Source: Cranoglanis bouderius (Eukaryota > Chordata > Actinopteri > Siluriformes > Cranoglanididae). Taken from it: a DNA stretch of 64,000 bases. Each line of letters starts with the position of its first letter. Position 1 is the first letter of the stretch. Under the pieces are notes generated by a model. That model ran no database searches. It saw only the letters and a list, made by a program, of their open reading frames with translations, and was not told the origin of the DNA. Location of the stretch: assembly GCA_023630585.1 (NCBI GenBank), contig CM042545.1:2337415-2401414 (forward strand). The letters are read 5' to 3'. Below, piece after piece: positions 1 to 9,865 of the stretch. Made by a program: the position numbers and the translations under genes.

Positions 1-14
1 GAGTGGTTTGCATC

Positions 15-222
15 GTGGGTATTTACATTTACATTTATGGCATTTGGCAAACGCCCTTATCCAAAACGACATACATTTTTTAAAAAAAGTCATTTATACA
101 TTTCTGAGTGCTAAGGGCCTTGCTCAAGGGCCCAACAGCGGCAGCTTCAAGGTGCTGGGGTTTGAACTCATAACCTTCCAATCAGTAGCCCAATGTCTTA
201 ACCACTGAGCTACCACTGTCCT
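15..222 (-). repeat. tRNA-derived SINE
   Basis: Read on the minus strand this copy has a Pol III A-box-like stretch (about 198-214, TGGTAGCTCAGTGGTTAAG) and a B-box-like stretch (158-174, GGTTATGAGTTCAAACCC), followed by a body with the motif GGATAAGGGCGTTTGCCAAA that recurs at 34484-34655 and 39140-39290. It is a retroposed SINE copy, not a functional tRNA gene: no tRNA body or anticodon arm can be folded around the boxes. Confidence 0.75.
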
Positions 223-249
223 GTTGGTGAGGTCACTAACTGAAAACAC

Positions 250-700
250 TTGGCCTTACTGTTACTGTTACAGAGGCCATACTACAAGATGCAAACCACT
301 TATCAGTAGTAAAAAAAAGAAATGAGCAACAAAAGTTCTGCAAACAAGACCTCTACCAAAGTGATCAAAAGGCCAACATGTGGAGAAAGAAAGGATCTGC
401 TCATGAGCCAAAATATACAAACTCACTGGTCAAACTCGGTGGAGGTAGTGTCATGGCTTGGGCCTGCATGGCTGCTTCTGGAATGGGAGTCTACAGAAAC
501 ATTTTGCATGCCAATTTACAGAGAAATCCATCCAGTCTAAACACAACAAAGGTCTTCATCAGGGGGAAAAATGGAAGGTTTTAGACTGGCCAAGTCAATC
601 ACCAGACCTTAACCCAATTGAGCATGCATTTCACCTTCTGAAGAGGAAGGTGAAAACAACCCCGATTGATTTGGTCCGCTGCCCTACTGTTTTTTAAATT
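250..700 (+). pseudogene. Tc1-like transposase remnant
   Basis: The sequence matches the DDE region of a Tc1 transposase, with SVMAWACMAASG and SPDLNPIEHAF motifs in different frames, so stops and frameshifts break it. It is the same family as the copies at 19322-20600 and 27590-28061 (ends reading roughly TACAGTCCCCTCNGAAAG). Neither terminal inverted repeat is visible here. It is a decayed fragment. Confidence 0.8.
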
Positions 701-878
701 TTTTTATTTAATCATTATTATTTTATATTATTTTGTGTCTGATGTACTCAAGTGATCCTTTCCGAATTCAGCAATCGATAATAAATCAATAATAAATCAT
801 GAATCTGTTAGTCTTCACTTGCAATGCCTTAGCTCTGGCGAACGGTTTCAAACAGAGTCATCAATGCACAGAACAAGG
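701..878. other. AT-rich stretch, nothing recognised
   Basis: Low-complexity T/A-rich sequence with no recognisable gene or repeat. Confidence 0.4.
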
Positions 879-996
879 ATGGCGAGGAAGCAGCCAGGTG
901 GAGCAGAAAGGGAAATGGCAAGCAAAAGGAAAGCCCTCCTAAAAGAAGCAGCGAAATATAGCAAAATTACTGACCTGTTCAGGGCTTCAAGTGCAG
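879..996 (+). pseudogene. possible hAT/ZMYM-like first-exon fragment
   Basis: The open frame begins MARKQPGGAER and continues to KRKALLKEAAKYSKITDLFR before a donor-like GCAG|GTCAGT at 996/997. This kind of N-terminus (basic, then a KITDLFR-type motif) resembles first exons of hAT-derived or zinc-finger MYM-type proteins in fish. No following exon was found in the window, so it is most likely an orphan fragment carried by a transposon. The assignment rests on motif memory only. Confidence 0.35.
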
Positions 997-1385
997 GTCA
1001 GTCTCATCTGTAAATACTGTAGCTTTGTGTTCGCTAACTTAGCTAATCAAGTATTAACCACAGTTTCACTACTAGCAAAAGTAAGCACTATTACTATCAT
1101 CACTCAAAAGGTCAAAAGGACAGCATTATCTACTGTATAGTTATAATATTAAGTAATTTAGCAGATAAACATCCAAATTTACATACAGGACATTTAGGGA
1201 GCCCTCCATGTAGTTATTTTAAATTAAATGAAATTTAAATGAAATTACAAATACAGCTAGGGCAAACAACAGCAACAACAACAACAACAAAACACTTTTC
1301 CAAGCTATGGTCATAAAAAGGCAACATCATGTTCAATATTAGGATTTTTCTAAAAAGATATTGTCATGATGTAGTTATTATTGTA
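997..1385. other. no gene seen
   Basis: AT-rich sequence containing only a short (CAA)n run near 1272-1290. Nothing else is recognised. Confidence 0.4.
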
Positions 1386-1546
1386 TTAACAGATATCGAG
1401 GCAATTTAGAAAATTATGCCTGCCCATATGTAAGGTTGAAAAAAAACTTTTTTCTCCTATTCTCATCCCGTGGACCTCTGACATGGACTTGGCTTGGGAG
1501 GAGGTCATCCCATGGACCTCTGACATGGACTTGGCTTGGGAGGAGG
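1386..1546 (-). pseudogene. frameshifted tail of Gag-like peptide repeats
   Basis: The minus strand encodes at least two copies of a 14-residue unit (MSEVHGMTSSQAKS), made by an almost exact 42-bp tandem duplication at about 1473-1560. The unit continues the EVHEETS-type repeats of the Gag-like frame at 1547-2431, but in a shifted frame, so the C-terminus of that protein has been altered by a frameshift or by repeat slippage. Confidence 0.55.
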
Positions 1547-2431
1547 TCATCCCATGGACCTCTGACAGGAACAGGACAGGAGTGGAAGTCTCCTCATGAA
1601 CCTCTGACATGAGCAGGCAGGAGTGGAGGTCTCCTTGTGAACCTCCAGCAGGAACATGGCTTGGGCAGAGGTCTCCTCGTGGACCTCCGGCGGGAACAGG
1701 GCTGGAGTGGAGAACCCCACTTGGGTCTCTGACAGGAACAGGACAGGAACGGAGGTCCCCTCGTGGAATTCCGGAGGGCGCTCCGCTGGGGAGACCTCCT
1801 GCTGGGTCTCCGGCTGGAGCTCGGGGCTGGAGGTTGCCATGTTAACCTCCAGGGGCAGTTCCACTGAGGAGACCTCCTGCTGGGCCTCCGGATGGAGCTC
1901 AGGGCTGGAGGTTGCCACGTTAACCTCCAGGTGCCACTCCGCTGGGGAGACCTCCCGCTGGGTCTCTGGCTGGAGCTCTGTGGGTGCCCGCCTATGGAGC
2001 CGCTTATGATTTTGCCAGCTGTCCTTAAAGCAGGCCTGTGAGCAGAAATAGTAGCTCCTTGTTCCCTGTTTTCGACAGGTGGGGCACTGTAGGCTGGCTT
2101 GCCAGGTGCATCCCTCGGTTGGGCAATCCTGGGTCCGGGGTTGAGAGGTGCAGGCCGCCACGTTTGCCTGCTCCCTCTGATAGTGCTTTAGAAACGACTG
2201 GCCGGGCTCACCGGGTAGGTGCACATTGTTAAGGAGGGTGTTCAGGTCGGGATTAAACTCTGGGCACCCGTATTCCTGGAGCAGGAGATCCACAAAACCC
2301 GAGACAGTGTTCATCTCCTGGTGTCCACTGTAGAGGTGGGCCTCCGCCCACCAGCGAGCCAAGCCGACCAAACGGGATTGGAGGAACCTCACCCATTGTT
2401 CCTCGCTGGGTTTCGTATCCTCCAAACTCAC
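1547..2431 (-). CDS. Gag-like protein with METAP1-type zinc finger
   Basis: A 294-codon open frame with three visible parts. Residues 1-90 resemble the capsid-type Gag of Ty3/gypsy-like elements (WVRFLQSRLVGLARWWAEA, then a FVDLLLQEYG helix). Residues 103-146 form a zinc finger with C-x4-C-x7-C-x2-C-x10-C-x3-C-x7-H-x3-H spacing, the layout of the N-terminal finger of methionine aminopeptidase 1. Residues 150-294 are peptide repeats: about three units of ELQPETQQEVSPAE plus LEVNVATS, then units like EVHEETSTPVL. The first residue is an internal GTG in the longer frame; the frame runs on upstream through YPQYFLLQAQGYF to an in-frame TGA at 2471-2473, beyond which MVYDGVS continues in the same frame. 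The true N-terminus is therefore outside this ORF and the TGA interrupts the gene. No protease or reverse transcriptase follows downstream. It could be a decayed retroelement or a host gene derived from one. Confidence 0.6.
   Translation of the reverse strand: MSLEDTKPSEEQWVRFLQSRLVGLARWWAEAHLYSGHQEMNTVSGFVDLLLQEYGCPEFNPDLNTLLNNVHLPGEPGQSFLKHYQREQANVAACTSQPRTQDCPTEGCTWQASLQCPTCRKQGTRSYYFCSQACFKDSWQNHKRLHRRAPTELQPETQREVSPAEWHLEVNVATSSPELHPEAQQEVSSVELPLEVNMATSSPELQPETQQEVSPAERPPEFHEGTSVPVLFLSETQVGFSTPALFPPEVHEETSAQAMFLLEVHKETSTPACSCQRFMRRLPLLSCSCQRSMG
1994..2125 (-). other. C6H2 zinc-finger domain, METAP1-like
   Basis: Residues C103, C108, C116, C119, C130, C134, H142 and H146 of the Gag-like frame. 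The core reads LQCPTC and YFCSQACFKDSW, close to the METAP1 finger, which in the host enzyme helps ribosome association. Typical Gag proteins carry a CCHC zinc knuckle at this place instead. All eight metal ligands are intact even though the reading frame outside is interrupted. Confidence 0.75.
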
Positions 2432-2960
2432 AAAATATCCCTGGGCCTGTAATAAAAAATACTGGGGGTATCAGGAGACGCCATCATAGACCATAGGAGG
2501 AGGAAGATAGGCCCGAAAGGAGATTGAGTCCAGTGGGAGAACGAAAAATTTATGGTCTAGGAATAGGAACTATGAGCTAAGAGCTATGGTCTAAGGGCGA
2601 GAGGAAGCGAGAAGGTAGCAGGCGTAACACACATGCCAGAACTTACTCTAATACTCCACATTGGGTGAACAAAAGAAACGGTTTAAATACACAGAATAAA
2701 ACAGACACGAACAAGACACACCTGAAACTCATAATTAAACAATAAAAGGAAAACCAATGAATAAGCAGGGGCAGAGACATGACAAACTAGGAACCAATAA
2801 ACATACAGAGGCGGAGACATGACGCAAACCAAAACAAAGGCACATGGCAAAGTAAACACATGAGAGTACATGAATGCATAGTCCAGCGGGTTTTTGTGAA
2901 TGGAGCTCGCGCTACTCTCAGCAACGCGGAGTGAGGAATGCGGAAGTGTTCGCGTAGTGA
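2432..2960 (-). promoter_or_regulatory. candidate LTR or 5' leader of the Gag element
   Basis: Immediately upstream (minus strand) of the Gag-like frame. Its T-rich, TTGTTT-rich composition and a TATA-like TATTTAAAC at 2681-2689 resemble the U3/R region of fish gypsy LTRs. The segment 2474-2560 continues the Gag frame (LPPPMVYDGVS). I could not fix LTR borders or a primer-binding site, and no second LTR was found. Confidence 0.3.
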
Positions 2961-3108
2961 ACGACTCTGGGAGTCAGCCGCTTGCTTAGCGAGTGACTTC
3001 GTGTACGAGGGTTCTCTAACATTGTTATGCTGCTAAATGTAACTCTACTCTGTAATCTCTCTCTCACATACACTTGTAATATAATAAAAGTTCTACATAT
3101 ATCTCTAT

Positions 3109-3581
3109 TAGGGATGGGCGATATTTTATCGTTCACAATATACCGGTAGAAATTCTCCCGACAATTAGTCTTCCCGCGATAATAACGATAAAGCCTAGTT
3201 GATGGCGTGTTTCTGTGTGCGACAGTCTGCGACCCATTCACAGCTCACGTGCAGAGTGAAAACAAGTATGGTGGAAGGTGGACGTGAAGCTGAGGAGGAG
3301 TTTATCGCTAAACGAGGAGCCTAGTGTTTGGATTTTTACTGTTTTTTTTTTATTATTCTTTTATGTAATTGGTATATTTTAGGAGCCTATCTGACGATGG
3401 GTAAGTTTTACTTTTAGATCAATGTTTGTGTTTCTGAGGCTCTCAAGACTGCATGCAGCTATCACTTGTAGCCAAAAACAGTGGTGAATGGTATTATATT
3501 TATATTGTCACTGATATTGTTATTGCAATAAATACCAGAAAATATCGTGATATAGTTTTAAGTCCATATCGCCCATCCCTA
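3109..3581. mobile_element. hAT-type non-autonomous element
   Basis: Terminal inverted repeats TAGGGATGGGCGATAT and ATATCGCCCATCCCTA bound 473 bp. The flanks are ATCTCTAT (3101-3108) and ACCTCTAT (3582-3589), an 8-bp target duplication with one mismatch, as hAT transposases make. Internal sequence near 3270-3320 could encode a short MVEGGREAEEEF start, perhaps a relic of a first exon. No transposase domain remains, so it is a deletion derivative mobilised in trans. Confidence 0.8.
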
Positions 3582-3807
3582 ACCTCTATATCCCTTTTTT
3601 TCATTGAAACCATTTTTTTGATAGGAAACTAGTTGAGGAGCTGATTACATGAAATAAAAATATTAAATGGCAATGGCAAGATGTAACAGTGGTATTTTTT
3701 GTTACATTTATGTTGCCATTGGTTTGTGAAGGTTAATATATTAATTTAACAGCTTAGTGTTGTGTTTACAATTGCAATTTCAAATCTTTTTTGAATTTAA
3801 TTACTTT

Positions 3808-3952
3808 CTGGACTCGGCCGGACTCGACTCGGACACGGCCATTAAGGACTCGGACTTAAATCCGACTCGGCCCCTTTTGGACTCGGACTAGGACTCGATT
3901 GGTTAAGGACTTGGTCTCGACTCGAACTCGACAAAGGTGGACTCTGACCCAA
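3808..3952. repeat. imperfect GGACTCG-type repeat
   Basis: About 145 bp dominated by recurring GGACTCG/GACTCGG units at irregular spacing. It has no coding content and its origin is unknown. Confidence 0.5.
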
Positions 3953-3954
3953 CA

Positions 3955-4650
3955 CTACTAAAGAGTTTGGAATCCACCAATCCACAGTCAGGCAGATTAT
4001 GAACAAATGGAGGAAATTCAAGACCATTGTTACCCTCCCCAAAGTGGTCGACCAACAAAGATCACTCCAAGGGCAAGATGTGTAATAGTCTGTGAGGTCA
4101 CAAAGGAACCCAGGGTAACTTGTAAGCAACTAAAGGCCTCTCTCACATTGGCTAATGTTAATGTTCATGAGTCCACCTGTTTCACATCACCTTCTTATTT
4201 CAACTTGTCACATCGCTATTAGTCCTAAATTGCCTCTGTCCTAACTTTTTTGGAACATGTTGCATGCATCAATTTCAAAATAAACATTTATCTTCAAAAA
4301 AACTATGCAGTTGATTAGGTAAAACATCAAATACCTTGTATTTATACATTTTTTGTTTAAATACAAGTCAAAGTAAATTCACAAATCATTCCTCTTTGTT
4401 TTTATTAGCATTTTGCATACTGTCCCAACTTTTTGGAATTGGCGTTGTAAATGATAAGCGTTAGGTTTGGAGAAAGGAAAACACTGCATTCCAAACTGTA
4501 TCCCATCTGTGAAACATGGTGGTGGCAGTATCATGGTTTGGGCCTATTTTGCTGCATCTGGGCCAGGAAAACTCGCCCTCATTGAATGAACAATGAATTC
4601 TGAATTATATCAGTGATTTCTAAAAGAAAGGGTCAAGACATCTGTTTATT
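3955..4650 (+). pseudogene. interrupted Tc1-like transposase remnant
   Basis: Positions 3955-4180 resemble the N-terminal HTH half (FGIHQSTVRQIMNKW, with P.V..P..GRP-like text). Positions 4452-4650 resemble the central DDE half (KHGGGSIMVW, then ASGPGKLALIE). Between them lies the end of a second Tc1 family (4181-4449). Stops and frameshifts occur throughout. Confidence 0.65.
4181..4449 (+). mobile_element. right end of a Tc1 family with TACAACGCC ends
   Basis: The end AATTGGCGTTGTA with an inner repeat (CCTAACTTTTTTGGAAC, about 4239-4255) is the IR/DR-type right end of the family whose left end appears at 37010-37330 (TTACAACCCCAATGCC). It sits inside the transposase remnant at 3955-4650. 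Its own left end is missing. Confidence 0.6.
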
Positions 4651-5517
4651 ATGGTAAGAAGCAAATCACTTTAAAGCTGTACCCTGGATGCTGATACCAC
4701 ACTTTAGACAATCCAGAAGAGTTCTGTGGTCAATCATATCAAAAACACTAAGCACTAAGATCTAGAATAATTAATACAGCACACTTTCCAAAATCAACAG
4801 CCAGTAATAAATCGTTTCCAGATTCCATGTTATTCCATGCTCCTTGTCTAAAAAGTGACTGGAATTTTTCAAAAAATGTTGTTCCTGGTTAAAAATGAAG
4901 AAAGCTGAGAGAAAATTACCTTCTTTAAAACCTTTGAAAGAAAAAATTGTTTAGAGAATGTTGCAAAGCTGTACTGCCTATAGCATCAGTTTTTTCTTCA
5001 ACAATTCATCATATTCAACAATGGCTGAGAAATCTTTCAGTCACCGTATACTGTAGTTACCAGTGAACAAAAATACAGAGTTAAAACATAAAACTGTCAC
5101 TTTTTTAGTTAATAATACACTTGAAGTGTATCTCTCTCAGACTATAGTCATCAGTTAAATTCATGCCGATCTAAACATTAGTGTGGGACTTGTGTTTGTA
5201 TAATTCTTAAGAGACTCTTAACATTATGATGCCTCTGACAAATTTGCTCCCCATGTGACGAGACAGTTGCTGGTCTTGGTAAACTGATGCACAAGGGGCC
5301 AGTCTTGATGCTGCTGGTTTCCCCAATAACACAAAGCAAAGCCGGATGTGTGAGTGATTATTTGTGTTTCCGTATGTCTATACATTGATTCTGTCTAGAC
5401 ATTGTAAGCTGAGCAGTGACTCAAATACCAACAGTGTGTTAAAAATGTCAAACACCCCAAGACAGCAATCAAAGAGCACACCTATGTGGGCTACACATGA
5501 ACCCCTCCCTGTGCCCC

Positions 5518-5518
<1 letters not shown>
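4651..5518. other. no gene seen
   Basis: AT-rich unique-looking sequence in which I recognise no gene, exon or repeat. Confidence 0.4.

Positions 5519-5555
<37 letters not shown>
5519..5555. repeat. (AC)n microsatellite
   Basis: About 18 AC units without interruption. Confidence 0.95.
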
Positions 5556-5559
<4 letters not shown>

Positions 5560-5737
5560 TACAGCTAAGGGACAAAATTGATCTCGAACTTAGCTTGAAG
5601 CTTAGGAAAGAAAATATCAAATCAGTAAAAGTCAGTTGTGTCTCTGACACAAAGTCTCTGTGCTTGTGAGGGCAGGGATGAGAGTCCCTCGCAGAGTCCC
5701 TCCCCATCGCAGAGCACCACACTCATTCGCTCAGAAA

Positions 5738-5805
5738 CTTATCCATGCAACCTCCTGTCATGTTTTGGGAGGTGGGAGGAAACCAGAGAACCCATAGGGA
5801 ATACA
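5738..5805 (-). repeat. fish SINE fragment
   Basis: The GGGAGGTGGGAGGAAACC motif belongs to the head-and-body SINE seen at 10685-10885 and 18486-18722, in the opposite orientation. Sequence on either side (5556-6222) shows nothing else recognisable. Confidence 0.4.
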
Positions 5806-6222
5806 TGTCGCTTATCAGTTTTTTGTTTTGCAAAATAAACCCACTTTAGACTGACACAACACTACAATCTCTCTCTGGCATTGTGCCTTTCACCACCAAC
5901 ACCGTTGCTTGAAGGCAGTGAAACACTGTGACAGCGGCCCATGACAATACCCCTCCCTGTCAGCAGAGGTCACTGTCACTGGAGACTGTTCACTTGCTGC
6001 ATAATATATTCCGCCCCTTGACAGGTGCCACTTTAACAAGATAATCAATGTTATTCACTTGACCTGTCAGTGGTTTTAAAGCTATGGCTGATCAGTGTAA
6101 ACCCATATTGCCTCCGTTCCAGTGTCTAAATTCTGAGTCATACTGTTCTATCTGCCTTGTCCATGTTATGACCCTTTGCTAACTTTCCCCTTGACTATTC
6201 TCTGTATTATCCCTGCCTATTG

Positions 6223-6712
6223 TCAGGATAGAAGGGAAAATGGATGGGGCAAAATACCGTCAAATTCTTGCGGGAAATCTGCTGCCCTCTGCCAGAAAGT
6301 TGTCAATGGGTAGAAGGTTTACCTTCCAACATGTCAATGACCCAAAGCACACAGCAAAACTGACCACACAGTGGTTGAAGGAGAAAAAGGTGAATGTCCT
6401 TGCATGGCCTAGTCAGAGCCCAGACTTAAACCCCATTGAAAATCTGTGGAATGACTTGAAGACTGCAGTCCACAAACGGTCACCATCAAATTTAACTGAA
6501 CTTGAGCAGTTCTGCAAAGAAGAATGGGCAAATATTGCAAAGTCTAGATTTGCAAAGTTAGTAGAGACATATCCCAACAGACTAAAGGCTGTAATTAAAG
6601 CAAATAGTGGTTCAAACAAAATGGGGGGTGATCCTTTTTCCAACTCAGTGATTCTGTTTTTCATTTTTATTTTACTATTTTTTCTGACATGTTGGTGTTA
6701 TATCTTTCATTT
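6223..6712 (+). pseudogene. 5'-truncated Tc1-like transposase, 3' half
   Basis: Encodes the C-terminal half of a Tc1 transposase in one frame (6240-6620): LSMGRRFTFQHVNDPKHTAKL with the second catalytic aspartate region, SQSPDLNPIENLWNDLK with the third acidic residue, ending near KLVETYPNRLKAVIKAN. It is the same family as 41973-43342. The HTH half and left end are absent, and the right end is cut where it joins another element at 6708-6712. Confidence 0.85.
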
Positions 6713-7755
6713 AACATCTGTTGATATTTGATAAAGTCCATGATGCCATGTATCCTAACAAAATGTCCAGGTCCTCTGGCAGAAAAACAGCCCCAAAACA
6801 TTAAAGAGCCACCACCATATTTAACCGTGTGCATGAAATACTTTTCCATATGGCTACCTCTCTGTGTGCACCAAAACCAACTCTGGTGTTTATTGCCAAA
6901 AAGCCCTATTTTAGTTCCATCTGACCATAGAACCTGATACCATTTGAAGTTCCAGTAGTGTCTGGCAAACTGAAGACACTTGAGTTTGTTTTTGGATGAG
7001 AGTAGAGGCTTTTTTTTCTTCGAAACCCTTTCAAACAACTTGTGGTGATGTAGGTGACTTCAGATTGTAGTTTTGGAGACTTCCAAGATGCAACTAACTT
7101 CTGCAATTCTCCAGCTGTGATCCTTGGAGATTTTTTGGCCACTTGAACCATCCTCTTCACAGTGCGTTGAGACAATATAGACACGCGTCCAATTCCAGGT
7201 TGATTCATAACATTTCCAGTTGACTGGAACTTCTTAATTATTACCCTGGTGTTGGAAATGGGCATTTTCAGTGCTTGTGCTATTTTCTTATAGCCACTTC
7301 TCATTTTGTGAAGCTCAACAACCTTTTGCCGCACATCACAGCTATATTCCTTGGTCTTACCCAATGTTATGAATGACTAAGGGAATTTGGCCTATGTGTT
7401 ACCTCATATTTATACCCTGGTGAAACAGGAAGTCATGGTTGAACAATTTCCTGTTCCTAGTCACCCAGGTGTACTAAAAAAAAAAAATTAAATATGAATG
7501 GGAATATACTTCAAATATATTTTTCTCATATGAATTCATAGAGGTGCCAATAATTGTTGCACACCTATATTTAACAAAGATATTTCTGGATAAACCTGTG
7601 TTGTGTTTGCAGTTGTTTGATATCCATGAGAGCAGAGTATTTTTGTGAAATTTTTTTTAAACAAAAGATCAAAAGGTTAAACAATAAAGACAATTTTTCA
7701 CAGCCTTCTTTTCTCATATTTACCAAGAGTGCCATTATTAGTGGAGGGCACTGTA
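6708..7755 (-). pseudogene. Tc1-like element (TACAGTGCCCTCC family), 3' truncated
   Basis: The 5' terminal repeat ends at 7755 (GGAGGGCACTGTA). The transposase starts at 7364 (MGKTKEYSCDVRQKVV), with HTH motifs (SGYKKIAQALKMPISNTRVIIKKF). After a frameshift at about 7035 it continues to VLWSDGTKIGLFGNKHQ (first catalytic aspartate) and GGGSLMFWGCFSARGPGHF, stopping at YQQMLNE. The remaining C-terminal half, with two catalytic acids, is missing. Confidence 0.85.
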
Positions 7756-8311
7756 TATTCATTCTGACATTCTGAATTTTAGTAGTCCACAATCAAACTG
7801 CTGTTCACTCACTCACTCACTCTCCACATTGCTAATCCACAATGAGCACAACATAAGCTTATAGGTTGTCGTTGTCGTGCAGTGGCATGTCACATGATGT
7901 AAACTGACATACAGAGTGTTTTATTTAAAGCTAAATTATTATTAAATGAAATCCAAAATGAATTGAAATACCCTATGCATGCAAAGGGATCAGGTAACTT
8001 GACTGTACCTACAGGCAGAATAAAAAAGGCATTTTTTGACATTTAAACATTTTAACCTTTTCATTTCATTTTCATGAACTCTGACCATTACTACAATCCT
8101 ACTTTTTATTACTACTTGAGACATGACTGTGGGGTTTCCTTTCTATAGACAGGAACATTGTATACTTACTATCATTAGCCATCCAAATGGTCATTTTTCT
8201 TACTCAAGCTGAAAAGTTTTAACAACTTACTGATTTTCTATACCTGATAAAAAGGTTTATTCATTATTCACACCCATTATTCTTTCTCTCCCTCTCTCTC
8301 TTTAAAACACA
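7756..8311. other. no gene seen
   Basis: AT-rich sequence with a short CACT run near 7806-7822 and no recognised exon or mobile element. Confidence 0.4.
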
Positions 8312-8321
8312 CACAGAGGGA

Positions 8322-8406
<85 letters not shown>
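8312..8406. repeat. (GA)n microsatellite
   Basis: About 90 bp of GA units, preceded by a CT-rich run (8282-8302), so the two could pair as a hairpin or triplex. Confidence 0.95.
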
Positions 8407-8407
<1 letters not shown>

Positions 8408-9375
8408 ATTAACTAAACCAAATGCCACAACTGTCCACAGTGGATTATCAAGAGAGTGTGTGAGGGTGAGACAGAATTCATGCAGCTTTGAGAAAGATTA
8501 TTTGATGGAATGGGATTAAAGTTTATTCTGACAGTTTAGTGCTTATTATGTCAGGTCAGAGTGCAGTTTGATGCTAACGGGACTTAAAAGCATATACTTC
8601 CGTTTGAACCGCCAGCTGTAGAACGAAATCACTTTTCTATTGAGCTCCAATAGCTGAAGCTTAATACTTTACCTCCTTCTATCCAGGATATTGACCAGGA
8701 TTATGCACTTAGTGAAGATGAATGAATGAATTATGAGAGTATAATTTTAATTTTCTTTGTCTTAAAAATGGATTATTTATAGATTCACTGATGACATTGT
8801 ACATTTCTTAACTTTGGAATCATTACTAGATCAGAACTAGGAGCAAGACATTGGGAGTCAAGAATCTCTTTGATGATGTAAGCATTATTAAGATTTATTT
8901 TTTTCAGACATTAACTTGTCTTGTTTTATTCCCAGATAGTTTCTTCTTTCTAGAAATAAATGCTTGAAATAATATAGGACAAGACAATTTTAAGCTTGTC
9001 TAAAAATATGCTTAATAATCTTATATTTCGGATCACAATGAAATTTTGCAACATTTAGATATAGCAATTCACTTGCTATAATATAATTTGCTGTGATCGA
9101 GAGTTGGGCAAATTATTGAGGAAATGTAATCTGGTACTCAATACAAATGACATGATAAAAAATATAATGCAGTCATTTTAATTGACTTAATGACGATTAT
9201 ATATTAGCATTTTAATCAGTGTGGCTGGGTGCTTTATATTTATTCTCTTATTAGTGTTTTATGTATGTTCTGTGTTTTTTGTTTTTAATATTTATGTTTT
9301 ATATGCTCTTAACTATGTACAGCACTTTGGTTTTGATTTTGATTTTTGGTCTCATGTTTTCCACATAGTTTAAAA
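8407..9375. other. mostly unannotated; SINE tail at 8677-8732
   Basis: The only recognisable piece is TCCAGGATATTGACCAGGAT followed by GAAGATGAATGAATGAAT (8677-8732), the tail of the fish SINE at 10685-10885. The rest is AT-rich with no gene seen. Confidence 0.45.
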
Positions 9376-9764
9376 TACAGGGTGTGCCAAAAGTCTTCTG
9401 ACATGGGAGAAACTAACACTTTTTAGCAAAATGTCTTCCAAAATTATTCATACTTAGTTTATATTATATATTTTTTTTCAGATAGCCTTTAAGAATGCCT
9501 TTAACATAAGAAGAACTTATTGAAATCATTCTCATGGCTGGATTGGGAATCTGTCGTAAGGTTGCGATAGACTTTAACAGGAAACATGGCAAGCACATCA
9601 CACACGACACTGTTGCCAAACTTATTAACAAATTCAAAAAGACTGGAAGTGTTGTGGACCAACCGAGAAGTGGACGTCCACGAACATCCACTGATGAAAA
9701 CACAACTGTTGTGATATTGGCAAACATAGTCCCCTATGTATGGAGACTATTGGGACACCCTGTA
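9376..9764 (+). mobile_element. mariner/IS630-like deletion derivative
   Basis: Inverted ends TACAGGGTGTGCCAAAAGTC and, read inward from the right, TACAGGGTGTCCCAATAGTC bound 389 bp. Inside is the N-terminal part of a transposase (MAGLGICRKVAIDFNRKHG, then DTVAKLINKFKKTGSVVDQP and RSGRPRTSTDE): an HTH domain with a GRPR motif. The catalytic domain is deleted. Confidence 0.8.
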
Positions 9765-9865
9765 TACTTACAGCAACTTATTGCCCCCTTAGACTTAAAA
9801 TCTGGTTGTGCCACCTTCTGAAACCAAACGCTTCTGATCTGGAGATCAGTCCTTCAATTACTGCT

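Noticed and set aside
158..214. tRNA gene suggested by A and B boxes
   Set aside because: The boxes are part of a SINE that recurs twice more in the window; no complete tRNA structure is present.
1609..2009. Plus-strand frames over the Gag-like gene
   Set aside because: They are antisense shadows of the repeat-coding minus-strand frame; their Trp/Gly/Ser-rich pattern mirrors those repeats.
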